DNA from: WHSW01 sp963846565
Lineage (GTDB): Bacteria > Actinomycetota > Thermoleophilia > Solirubrobacterales > 70-9
Reading direction: 5' to 3'
Assembly: GCA_963846565.1 (NCBI GenBank)
Contig: CAWJWL010000003.1
Span: forward strand, 124,001-188,000
Length of the DNA: 64,000 nucleotides
In this document: one piece after another, positions 7,663-15,546 of the stretch
Layout: each line of letters opens with the position of its first letter
Numbering within the stretch: position 1 is the stretch's first letter
Program-made: the position numbers and the translations under genes
Notes under the pieces: generated by a model
What the model was told of the DNA's origin: nothing
Databases searched by the model: none
What the model saw: only the letters and a program-made list of their open reading frames with translations

Positions 7663-8166
7663 ATGGCAGCGCGCAGGTTGATCTTCGTCATGATCGTGAT
7701 GCTGATGCTCTCGAGCTTGGCCGCGGCGCTCGTGCCGGTGCGCGACGACGAGGAAGAGTCATCGAGCACGACGGCCACGGAGACGCCCGCGCACCCGCCC
7801 ACAGGCCCGGGCGAGGCCGTCGAAGCGCGGATCGATGCCGGCGAGGGCGAGCCCAAGACGATCCGGATTGCCCTCGGCGACCAGCTCACGCTCCAGGTTG
7901 CCGATAACAGCCCGGGAGAGGTCTCGATCCCGGACCTCGACCTGCTCGAAGCCGTCGAGCCGGGAACGCCCGCGCACTTCGACCTCCTCCCCACCAGCTC
8001 CGGCACCTACGAGGTCCGGCTCCTCGACGGCGACGTCCTGCTCGGCGAGATCATCGTCGGGTCGCCTTCGCCGCAACCAAGGCCGGAGAAGGGCTCCGGC
8101 AACGGGGACAACGGCGCCGGCGGTGGTGGTGGTGGCGGCGGCGCGAACGCGCCGACGCCCGCCTGA
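7663..8166 (+). CDS. Secreted or membrane-anchored protein, unknown function
   Basis: 167 residues: an N-terminal hydrophobic helix (about 6-25), an acidic Ser/Thr-rich linker, then a small beta-rich domain (about 50-130; KTIRIALGDQLTLQV, SSGTYEVRLLDGDVLLGEIIVG) that resembles a cupredoxin-like sandwich but lacks obvious copper ligands, and a Gly-rich tail. It is divergent from pilA and convergent with the next gene, so it is a single-gene unit. I do not recognise the family. Confidence 0.6.
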   Translation: MAARRLIFVMIVMLMLSSLAAALVPVRDDEEESSSTTATETPAHPPTGPGEAVEARIDAGEGEPKTIRIALGDQLTLQVADNSPGEVSIPDLDLLEAVEPGTPAHFDLLPTSSGTYEVRLLDGDVLLGEIIVGSPSPQPRPEKGSGNGDNGAGGGGGGGGANAPTPA

Positions 8167-8169
8167 GCC

Positions 8170-8589
8170 TCAGCCGGTGAAGAACTCCTCGCTTCCCTTC
8201 TCGCCGAAGAGGAAGTACAGGACGACGAGCGCGAGCAGACCGTCGAAAAGCGCCGTCCCGCGAGTCACTCCGTCCAGGGTCACGAACGAGTACACGGTCC
8301 CGGCCAGGTGCAGTAGCGCGAGGAAGCCGATCACCCAGCGGGCGAAGTTGCTCGCCCGGCCGAGCGCGGAGGCGAACATCGCGGTGATCACGCCAACGAT
8401 CACGATCACGATCCCAAGCGCCATCACGTCGTCTGAGGACGCGTCGACATGCCGGAGGAGGTCAACGTCGTTGTTCTCGATCATGAGGAAGACGCCTGCC
8501 GCGATCCCGAGCAGCGCCTGAATCCAGAGGACGACGACGATGATCGTCACCCCGATCGGCCGTGCGTGCGTGTAGACACCGTTACTCAT
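8170..8589 (-). CDS. Four-helix integral membrane protein (DUF7144-like)
   Basis: 139 residues with four predicted membrane helices (about 13-35, 55-75, 85-105, 110-130) and short loops. The pattern RPIGVTIIVVVLWIQALLGI and the final short charged tail match small actinobacterial membrane proteins of unknown function. The stop lies 3 bp from the convergent upstream gene. The start ATG is preceded by GGGGAGAG. No functional residues can be pointed out. Confidence 0.65.
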   Translation of the reverse strand: MSNGVYTHARPIGVTIIVVVLWIQALLGIAAGVFLMIENNDVDLLRHVDASSDDVMALGIVIVIVGVITAMFASALGRASNFARWVIGFLALLHLAGTVYSFVTLDGVTRGTALFDGLLALVVLYFLFGEKGSEEFFTG

Positions 8590-8641
8590 CGCTCTCCCCT
8601 CGTGGCTGAACCAACCGCAGCCTAATTCACGTCGCGGTCGG

Positions 8642-9874
8642 CTAGCGGATGTTGTCGTAGAGGCTGAAGATCGGCAGGTACATCGAGATCACGATGAACC
8701 CGACGATCGCGCCGATCACCACGATCATCACCGGCTCGATCAAGGAGGTGAGCGCCTTCACCTTCGCGTCGACCTCGGCGTCGTAGAAGTCGGCGATCTT
8801 CTCCAGCATCGTCTCGAGCTGGCCCGAATCCTCGCCGACCGAGACCATGTGGGCGACCATCGCCGGGAAGACCGGGTGGTCGGCGAGCGGCTTCGAGATC
8901 GTCCCGCCCCGCTTGACCGAGTCGTAGACGTCGTCCATCGCCTCCTGGACGACCGCGTTGCCGGCGGTGGTGCCGGAGATGTTGATCGCCTGCAGGATCG
9001 GCACGCCGGAGGAGATCGTGCCGGCGAAGGTTCGCGACCAGCGGGCGAGTGCCACCTTCTGCACCAGGTCGCCGATGTGCATCGGGATCTTCAGCTTGAT
9101 CTTGTCCCACTGCATCCGGCCCTTGTCCGTCTTCTTCCAGCGGATGAAGGCGTAGGACGACAGCGCGATCATCGGCACGAGGATGAACCACTTGCCGGTG
9201 ACGAAATCGGAAACGCCGACCGTGATCTGAGTCATCAACGGCAGCTGGGCATCCGAGCCCTGCTCGGCGTTGATCTCCTCGAAGATGCCGACGAAGACCG
9301 GCACGATGAAGGCGACGACAACGATCATCACGATCAAGGCGAGGATGAGCACGACCGCCGGGTACCAGAGCGCGGACTTCACCTGGCGGCGCAGGGCGTC
9401 GAGCTTCTCGAGCTGGAAGGCGACTCGATCGAGCGCCTCCTCGAGGCGTCCAGAGCCCTCGCCGGCGTTGACCATCGAGCGGTAGAGAGGATCGAAGACG
9501 CCCGGCTGCGACTCCATCGCCTGGGAGACCGAGCTGCCCGCCTCGACGTCCTGCCTGAGGGCGACGACCGCCTTCTTCAGCATCTCGTCCTCGGTCTGCT
9601 CCTCGAGCGTGTAGAGCGAGCGCAGCATCGGCATCCCCGATGCGATCAGCGTCGCGTACTGGCGCGAGAAGACCGAGAGGTTGCGGAGGTTGACGCTCTT
9701 GAAGCGCTGGAAGACCGACTCGAGCTTCAGCGCCTCCCGCTTCTCGGAAACGTCGAGGACGATCAGCCCGCGCTGTCGCAGCTGCTCCGTGACCTGGGCC
9801 TTGGAGCCCGCCTCGAGCTCACCCCGGGAGGGAACGCCGGCAAGATCTACGGCCCTGAACGCGAACGTACCCAT
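8642..9874 (-). CDS. pilC: Type IV pilus platform protein PilC
   Basis: 410 residues with two repeated GspF domains (about 70-190 and 270-395) and three membrane helices. Typical motifs are FSRQYATLIASGMPMLRSL, GEGSGRLEEALDRVA and, in the second half, FAGTISSGVPILQAI and VGEDSGQLETMLEKIADFYD. PilC is the inner-membrane rotor on which PilB and PilT act. It is 10 bp downstream of pilT on the same strand. Confidence 0.94.
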   Translation of the reverse strand: MGTFAFRAVDLAGVPSRGELEAGSKAQVTEQLRQRGLIVLDVSEKREALKLESVFQRFKSVNLRNLSVFSRQYATLIASGMPMLRSLYTLEEQTEDEMLKKAVVALRQDVEAGSSVSQAMESQPGVFDPLYRSMVNAGEGSGRLEEALDRVAFQLEKLDALRRQVKSALWYPAVVLILALIVMIVVVAFIVPVFVGIFEEINAEQGSDAQLPLMTQITVGVSDFVTGKWFILVPMIALSSYAFIRWKKTDKGRMQWDKIKLKIPMHIGDLVQKVALARWSRTFAGTISSGVPILQAINISGTTAGNAVVQEAMDDVYDSVKRGGTISKPLADHPVFPAMVAHMVSVGEDSGQLETMLEKIADFYDAEVDAKVKALTSLIEPVMIVVIGAIVGFIVISMYLPIFSLYDNIR

Positions 9875-9884
9875 CGCTCAGCCC

Positions 9885-11003
9885 TCAGCCGACCGCCACC
9901 GGCGACTGCACCTGCTGCATGCCGCCGCTCATCGCCGCCGTGCCGCCGAGGAGGCGCATGAGCTCCTCGGGGATCGAAGCCCGCTGCTGGGCCAGATCGC
10001 GGGTGATCTTTCCCTGGCGGACGAGCTGGGCGAGGTGGCCGTCCATCGTCTGCATGCCGGCGGCGCCCGAGGTCTGAAGCGCCGAGTAGATCTGATGGGT
10101 CTTCCCCTCGCGGATCAGGTTGCGGATCGCCGGCGTCGGCACCAGCACCTCGCACGCGCAGACCCGCGACGCCCCGTCCGCCGTCGGCAGGAGCTGCTGG
10201 GTGACGATCCCCTGAAGCGCGATCGAGAGCTGCATCCGCACCTGGTGCTGCTGCTCGGCGGGGAAGACGTCGATGATCCGGTCGACCGTCTGCGCGGTCG
10301 ACTGGGTGTGCAGGGTGGCGAAGACGAGGTGCCCGGTCTCGGCCGCCGTCAGCGCGGTCGAGATCGTCTCGATGTCCCGCATCTCGCCGACGAGGATCAC
10401 GTCCGGGTCCTCACGGAGCGCCGACTTCAAGGCGCTCGAGAAGTCGGTCGCGTCGGTGCCGACCTCGCGCTGATTGACGATGCACTTCTTGTGCGAGTGC
10501 AGGAACTCGATCGGGTCCTCGATCGTGAGGATGTGCTCCTCGCGCTCCTCGTTGATCAGGTCGACCAGCGAGGCGAGGCTGGTCGACTTGCCCGAGCCGG
10601 TCGGACCGGTGAAGAGGACGAAGCCGCGCGGCTTGCGCGCGAACTCGGCGAGCACGTTCGGCAGGCCGAGCGACTCGAGGCTCTCGATCTTGCTCGGGAT
10701 GTGACGGAAGGCGGCGCTGATCGCCCCCCGCTGGAAGAAGACGTTGACGCGGAAGCGGGCGACGTTGGGAATCGAGTAGGCGAGGTCGAGCTGCTGCTCG
10801 TTCTCGAACCGCTTCCGCTGCGAGTCGTTGAGCAGGGAGTAGACGATCTCCCTGGTGTCCTGGGGGGTCAGCGGCGGGTAGTCGTCGAGCGCGGTGATCC
10901 GGCCGCGCACGCGGACCGCGGGCGCGAACCCAGGGGATAGATGCACGTCGGATGCCCGTACCTCGACCATGCGGGTGAGGACGGCGGCAAAGTCAAGGCT
11001 CAC
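9885..11003 (-). CDS. pilT: Pilus retraction ATPase PilT
   Basis: 372 residues: N-terminal PAS-like domain, Walker A GPTGSGKSTSLASL (about 130), Asp box TIEDPIEFLH, Walker B ILVGEMRD, His box LHTQSTAQ, and the PilT signature AIRNLIREGK near 305. It powers pilus retraction and therefore twitching and DNA uptake. The C-terminal 20 residues (after LLGG) are variable. It lies between pilB and pilC, 54 bp after the pilB stop. Confidence 0.95.
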   Translation of the reverse strand: MSLDFAAVLTRMVEVRASDVHLSPGFAPAVRVRGRITALDDYPPLTPQDTREIVYSLLNDSQRKRFENEQQLDLAYSIPNVARFRVNVFFQRGAISAAFRHIPSKIESLESLGLPNVLAEFARKPRGFVLFTGPTGSGKSTSLASLVDLINEEREEHILTIEDPIEFLHSHKKCIVNQREVGTDATDFSSALKSALREDPDVILVGEMRDIETISTALTAAETGHLVFATLHTQSTAQTVDRIIDVFPAEQQHQVRMQLSIALQGIVTQQLLPTADGASRVCACEVLVPTPAIRNLIREGKTHQIYSALQTSGAAGMQTMDGHLAQLVRQGKITRDLAQQRASIPEELMRLLGGTAAMSGGMQQVQSPVAVG

Positions 11004-11057
11004 GCGACTTAGATCGTCGCCTGGGCCGGGAAGCTTTAACCGCGCGGACGCCGACGC

Positions 11058-12848
11058 TCAGGAAGCGACGCGCGCGACCTCTTCGATGGAGGTCACGCCG
11101 GCACGGACCTTGAGCAGGCCGTCCTCGCGCAGGGTGAGCATGCCCTCCTGGCGGGCGACCGCGGTGATGTCCGGCTCCGGCGCGCCGGCGATCGTCAGCT
11201 CCTTGATCGCGTCCGACATCTCCATCACGGAGAAGAGGCCGAGACGGCCCTTGTAGCCGGTGTGGTTGCAGCGCGCGCAGCCGACCGGCTCGTAGGCCTC
11301 GAGGTCGGCGCCGACCCGGAAGCCCGCCTCGGTGAGCGCGTTCTGGGGGATGACGATGCGGCGCTTGCAGTTCGTGCACAGGGTCCGCGCGAGGCGCTGG
11401 GCGACGACGCAGTCGATCGCGGAAGCGGTGAGGAAGCTCTCGATGCCCATCTTCGCCAGTCGCGTGATCGTCCCCGGCGCGTCGTTGGTGTGCAGGGTCG
11501 AGAGCACCAGGTGGCCGGTGAGCGCCGACTCGATCGCGATCCGCGCCGTGTCGGTATCGCGAATCTCGCCGACCATGATGATGTCGGGGTCGGCTCGCAG
11601 GATCGAGCGCAGCCCGGCGGCGAAGGTGAGCCCCGCCTTCGGGTTGACGCCGATCTGGTTGATCCCGTCGATCCGGTACTCGACCGGGTCCTCGATCGTG
11701 ATGATGTTCTTCTCGACCGAGTTGACCTCGGCGATCGCCGCGTAGAGCGACGTCGACTTCCCCGAGCCGGTCGGCCCGGTGACGAGCACCGCCCCGTGCG
11801 ACTTCGTGATCGCGGTCTGGAACCGCTCGCGTCCATCGCCGTCCATGCCGAGCTCGTCGAGCGAGCGCAGGGCCTGCTCCTTGTCGAGGATGCGGACGGT
11901 CGCCCCCTCCCCACGCTGGGTCGGCAGGGTCGTGATGCGCAGGTCGACCTTGCGACCCTCGACGTTGACCGAGACGCGGCCATCCTGGGGAAGCCGCTTC
12001 TCGGCGATGTCGAGCTCGCTCATGATCTTGATTCGCGAGACGACGCCCGAGATCATCCGCTTCGGCACGCGCGCCGCCTCGTAGAGGACCCCGTCGACGC
12101 GAAAGCGGACCCGCATGTCTTCCTCGCCCGCCTCGAAGTGGATGTCGGAGGCGCCCTCGGTCGCCGCCTGGCCGAGGATCGAGTAGACGAGCTTGATCAC
12201 CGGTGCGTCGTCGGCCGACTCGCGCAGCTCCGAGACCTCACCGAGCTCGGTCTCGTCGTCGTCCTCCACGATCGCGTCCGTGACGGCCGACTCGAGCGAG
12301 TTCAGCCGGCGGACGAGCGCGTCGATGTCCTCGGCCGCCGCGACCGCGGTGCGGCAGCTGAGCCCGGTGATCATCTGGATGTCGTCGACCGCGAGCACGT
12401 TGGCGGGATCCGCGATCGCGACCAGCAGCGTCTTCGGGTCGACGTAGCCGACCGGGACCGCCTGGTAGCGGCGCGCAGCCGAGACCGAGAGCAGGTTCGC
12501 GGCCCCCATGTCGACGTGGAACGTGTTGAGGTCGACGTGGTCGAGCCCGTAGCGCTCGGCGACGGCGCGTGAGAGCTGGTCGGTGTTGACCAGCTTGCGC
12601 TCGATCAGGAGCTGCTCCGGGGAGCGTCCCGCCACCCGCGCCTCGTTGATCGCCTCATCGACGCGATCACGCGCGGCGTAGCCGAGCTCGACGACGACAT
12701 CCGTGAGGAACATCGAAGAGTTGCCGCGCCCGAGCGGCGGCGTCAGACCCGGGGTGCCCTGCTCCTCGGGCTCGGTGGCCGGCGCGGTCGCCTCGCCACC
12801 CGGGGAGGGCACGGGACGGAGGTGTCCAGGGCGTTTGTCGGTCGGCAT
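11058..12848 (-). CDS. pilB: Pilus extension ATPase PilB with N-terminal MshEN-type domain
   Basis: 596 residues from the chosen start (ATG at 12848, preceded by AAGGGGA and 8 bp after the aroE stop; a longer frame would overlap aroE). Residues about 45-180 form a T2SSE_N/MshEN-like region (ERKLVNTDQLSRAVAERYGL), a family in which some members bind c-di-GMP. The motor domain follows: Walker A GPTGSGKSTSL, Asp box TIEDPVEYRI, Walker B IMVGEIRD, His box, and a tetracysteine zinc site (CTNC...CARC). It drives pilus polymerisation. Confidence 0.94.
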   Translation of the reverse strand: MPTDKRPGHLRPVPSPGGEATAPATEPEEQGTPGLTPPLGRGNSSMFLTDVVVELGYAARDRVDEAINEARVAGRSPEQLLIERKLVNTDQLSRAVAERYGLDHVDLNTFHVDMGAANLLSVSAARRYQAVPVGYVDPKTLLVAIADPANVLAVDDIQMITGLSCRTAVAAAEDIDALVRRLNSLESAVTDAIVEDDDETELGEVSELRESADDAPVIKLVYSILGQAATEGASDIHFEAGEEDMRVRFRVDGVLYEAARVPKRMISGVVSRIKIMSELDIAEKRLPQDGRVSVNVEGRKVDLRITTLPTQRGEGATVRILDKEQALRSLDELGMDGDGRERFQTAITKSHGAVLVTGPTGSGKSTSLYAAIAEVNSVEKNIITIEDPVEYRIDGINQIGVNPKAGLTFAAGLRSILRADPDIIMVGEIRDTDTARIAIESALTGHLVLSTLHTNDAPGTITRLAKMGIESFLTASAIDCVVAQRLARTLCTNCKRRIVIPQNALTEAGFRVGADLEAYEPVGCARCNHTGYKGRLGLFSVMEMSDAIKELTIAGAPEPDITAVARQEGMLTLREDGLLKVRAGVTSIEEVARVAS

Positions 12849-12856
12849 ATGTCCCC

Positions 12857-13687
12857 TTAGCTCGGTGCTCGTGCGGCCTGCCGCATCACCCCCAATGAAG
12901 GCTCGGCTCCGGTCCACATCTGCAGTGCTGTTGCTCCCTGGTGAACGAGGACTTCGAGTCCATCGACGGTCACCGCGCCGCGCTCTCTGGCGAGCCGGAT
13001 CAGTGGCGTCGGATGGGGCCCGTAGGCCAGGTCCACCACGACGTTGGTTGCCTTCAGGGCATCGGCATCGAGCGGGAGCGGCTTTAGGTCGGTGGACGCC
13101 TGTGGTGGTTGGCTTGCTTCTTTCATTCCGACCGTCGTGCAGTTGACGAGGAGGTCGAAGTCGCCGCTCTGCATTGTCGCCTCGCCACTGGAAGCGGCCT
13201 CCACGCCGAACTCTTCCGCAAGCGCCGCCGCCTTCGCCTGCGTCCGGTTCCAGATCGTGACCTCGGCGCCCGCGTTGCGAAGTGCCCAGACGGCGGCTCG
13301 GGCCGAGCCGCCGGCGCCGAGGACGAGCGCGCGCTTACCGGCGGGCGGGTCGGGAAGAGCGTTGAGCAGTCCGTCGGTGTCGGTGTTCTCCGCCGCGATC
13401 CGGCCGCCGGCGAAGGACAGTGTGTTCGCGGCGCCGATCTCGCGGGCGGCGTCGCTCGCGCGGTCGGCGACGGCGAGCGCCGCAAGCTTGTGCGGGACGG
13501 TGACGTTTACGCCGGCGAAGCCCCGACCCGGGAGCGAGCGGACGAGTTGCTCGAAGTCCTCCGGAGCGACCTCGATCGCCTCGTAGCTCCACTCGCCTTC
13601 AAGGCCGAGCTCAGCGAGCGCGGCGCTGTGCATCGCGGGCGAGCGCGAATGGGAGATCGGCTGCCCGAGGACGGCGAGCTTCGGCAT
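12857..13687 (-). CDS. aroE: Shikimate dehydrogenase
   Basis: 276 residues, the normal length. The substrate domain shows ISHSRSPAMHSAA (shikimate-binding Ser pair) and NVTVPHK with the catalytic Lys. The NADP domain has GAGGSARAAVWAL (about 122) and NRTQAKA, whose Arg fits NADP. It reduces 3-dehydroshikimate with NADPH. The gene leads directly into pilB with an 8-bp gap, so a housekeeping promoter may feed the pilus motor genes. Confidence 0.95.
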   Translation of the reverse strand: MPKLAVLGQPISHSRSPAMHSAALAELGLEGEWSYEAIEVAPEDFEQLVRSLPGRGFAGVNVTVPHKLAALAVADRASDAAREIGAANTLSFAGGRIAAENTDTDGLLNALPDPPAGKRALVLGAGGSARAAVWALRNAGAEVTIWNRTQAKAAALAEEFGVEAASSGEATMQSGDFDLLVNCTTVGMKEASQPPQASTDLKPLPLDADALKATNVVVDLAYGPHPTPLIRLARERGAVTVDGLEVLVHQGATALQMWTGAEPSLGVMRQAARAPS

Positions 13688-13754
13688 GAGGCGATGCTAG
13701 TTCGGCGGGACCCCGGGCGAGGCGGCTCGCACTTCGCAACCCGTACGTCGCCGC

Positions 13755-15071
13755 TCAGCACTCCGTCGGGGACCCGCCCTCCTCGGCGAGGGCGGCCTGG
13801 TACTCGGCCTCGGCCTGGGCGAACTCCTCTTCGGTCTCGACGAAGACGTGCTCGCCGCAGGTGCCCGGCTTGACGACGAAGAAGAAGGCGTCCGACTTCG
13901 CCGGGTTGGCGGCAGCCTCGATCGAGGCGAGGCCGGGGTTGCCGATCGGGGTCGGCGGCAGGCCGTCGAGGACCCGGGTGTTGTACGGATTGCTCTCGTC
14001 CGCGAGCTCGCTCTCGGTCAGCTGCTCGTCGTAGTTCTGGAGGTAGTAGCGGAGCGTCGCGTCGATCCCCAGCGGGGTGCCTTCCTTGAGCCGGTTGTAG
14101 ATCACGGCCGAGGCGAGCTCGCGCTCCTCCGGCACCTGGATCTCGCGCTCGATCATCGAGGCGATCTTGAGCACGTCGTAGACGTTCAGGTTCTTCGACT
14201 CGGCGTAGGAGAGGTCGACCTCGGCGAGGTTCGCCTTGAACGCGTCGAGCTGCTTGTCGACCAGGTCCTCGACCTTGGTGTCCTGCTCGACCTCGTAGGT
14301 CGCCGGGAACAGGAAGCCCTCGAGGTTGGGCGCATCGCCGGCGCCGTACTTGCCGGGGTCGAAGCCCTTCGGCGGCTTCTTCACCGCGTCCTCGTAGTTG
14401 CCCTTGAGACCCGCCTCCTTCGCGACGTCGGCGATCTGCCGGCGGTCGAGACCCTCCGGGACGACGATGTCCTCGACCTTGATCGCCTTGCCGGGCTTCG
14501 CCGGCTCCTCGTCGTCGCCCCCGATCGCGCCGACCACCTTCACCGCGCCGTAGGCGACGATGCCGGCGAGGACGATCACGGCGATCAGGCCGATCAGACG
14601 ACGGAAGACGAGCTGGCCGCGGGAGGTGTCGTGCCGGCGCGGCGGCAGCCGGCCGTACTCGCCCGTCCGCGGTGGCGGCGGGACAGCGTGCTCGTCCGTC
14701 GGCGGATGGACGATCGGCTCCGCGCCGGTGACCGGTGGCGGAGGCGGCGGCTGGACCTCGGTCGGGGGCTGCTCGGGCGGCGGCGTATCGGCCGCCGGCG
14801 CGACCTCCGTGGGTGGCGGGGGTTCCGCCGCCGGCGGGGGCGGTTCCTCGACCGGCGGGGGCGGCTGCGCTGCGGGCGACGGCGGTTCGTCTGCGGGCGG
14901 GGTCGGCGGTCGCGGAGGCGGCGGTGGCGGCGCCTGGGACTCCGAGGCCTTCGCGCCAAGCGACTCCTGCTCGGAGCGCCGGCGCGCCTCGCGCTCGGCC
15001 CTGCGCCGCTCGCGCTCTTGAGCCGCCTCGTCGTCGGCGAAGGGGTCGTGCCAGTCGGCGCCGTTGCTCAT
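13755..15071 (-). CDS. mltG: Endolytic murein transglycosylase MltG
   Basis: 438 residues. A long proline-rich cytoplasmic N-terminus (about 1-150, starting NGADWHDPFADDEAAQERER) precedes a membrane helix (about 158-178), a LysM-like segment and the YceG catalytic domain: LEGFLFPATYEV, ASMIEREIQVPEERELASAV with the catalytic Glu, VIYNRLKEGTPLGIDAT. It cuts nascent glycan strands at the membrane and sets their length. The start codon overlaps the ruvX stop by 4 bp, the common ruvX-mltG pairing; aroE follows. Confidence 0.93.
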   Translation of the reverse strand: MSNGADWHDPFADDEAAQERERRRAEREARRRSEQESLGAKASESQAPPPPPPRPPTPPADEPPSPAAQPPPPVEEPPPPAAEPPPPTEVAPAADTPPPEQPPTEVQPPPPPPVTGAEPIVHPPTDEHAVPPPPRTGEYGRLPPRRHDTSRGQLVFRRLIGLIAVIVLAGIVAYGAVKVVGAIGGDDEEPAKPGKAIKVEDIVVPEGLDRRQIADVAKEAGLKGNYEDAVKKPPKGFDPGKYGAGDAPNLEGFLFPATYEVEQDTKVEDLVDKQLDAFKANLAEVDLSYAESKNLNVYDVLKIASMIEREIQVPEERELASAVIYNRLKEGTPLGIDATLRYYLQNYDEQLTESELADESNPYNTRVLDGLPPTPIGNPGLASIEAAANPAKSDAFFFVVKPGTCGEHVFVETEEEFAQAEAEYQAALAEEGGSPTEC

Positions 15072-15457
15072 GCCGATGCCGCCCGGGCGTGGAGGTAGGA
15101 CTCGAGCAGGTGCGCCGCGGCGAGCGCGTCGGCCGGGGCGCTGGCGCCGACCCGGGCGCTCGCGGTGGCGAGCCGGGTCGTGAGCCGCTCGTCGTAGGTC
15201 TCGACCGGGATCGCCCCGGCCTGGGCGAGCTCGCCGGCGAAGCGGCGCGCGGTCGCCGCCTGCTCGCCCTCGCTGCCGTCGAGCGAGACGGGCAGGCCGA
15301 CGACGATCAGCTCCGCCTCCTCGTCGACGGCGAGCCGTGCCACCGCAGCGGGGTCCGGAGGCTCGACGACACCGATCGGTCGGGTGATCGTCTCGGTCGG
15401 GTCGCAGATCGCGCAGCCCGCGCGGGCGTTGCCGTGGTCGATGGCGAGAATTCGCAC
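15068..15457 (-). CDS. ruvX: Holliday junction resolvase-like / pre-16S rRNA nuclease RuvX (YqgF)
   Basis: 129 residues from a GTG start at 15457. The RNase H-like fold begins ILAIDHGNARAG with the first catalytic Asp; VVGLPVSLDGSEG and TYDERLTT supply the other acidic residues. The family processes pre-16S rRNA ends. A longer open frame extends upstream, but the conserved family start and the inverted repeat at 15479-15527 argue for the GTG. Confidence 0.9.
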   Translation of the reverse strand: MRILAIDHGNARAGCAICDPTETITRPIGVVEPPDPAAVARLAVDEEAELIVVGLPVSLDGSEGEQAATARRFAGELAQAGAIPVETYDERLTTRLATASARVGASAPADALAAAHLLESYLHARAASA

Positions 15458-15478
15458 GAGCGGGGAGCCTACCCGCCG

Positions 15479-15527
15479 GAACTGCCCGGATTTGGTTTCA
15501 CCTCGTGAGAGCGGATCCGGGCAGTTC
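15479..15527 (-). terminator. Inverted repeat between alaS and ruvX
   Basis: GAACTGCCCGGA (15479-15490) is the perfect 12-bp reverse complement of TCCGGGCAGTTC (15516-15527), with a 25-base loop containing CCTCGTGAGAGCGG. It lies 20 bp after the alaS stop. It could attenuate transcription into ruvX or be an RNA processing site; no U-tract follows, so classical termination is doubtful. Confidence 0.45.
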
Positions 15528-15546
15528 GGTGCGGACGCGGCTCGGT

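Noticed and set aside
12849..12917. Longer PilB start (extra 23 residues)
   Set aside because: It would overlap aroE and lacks a ribosome-binding site, while 12848 has AAGGGGA and follows the aroE stop.
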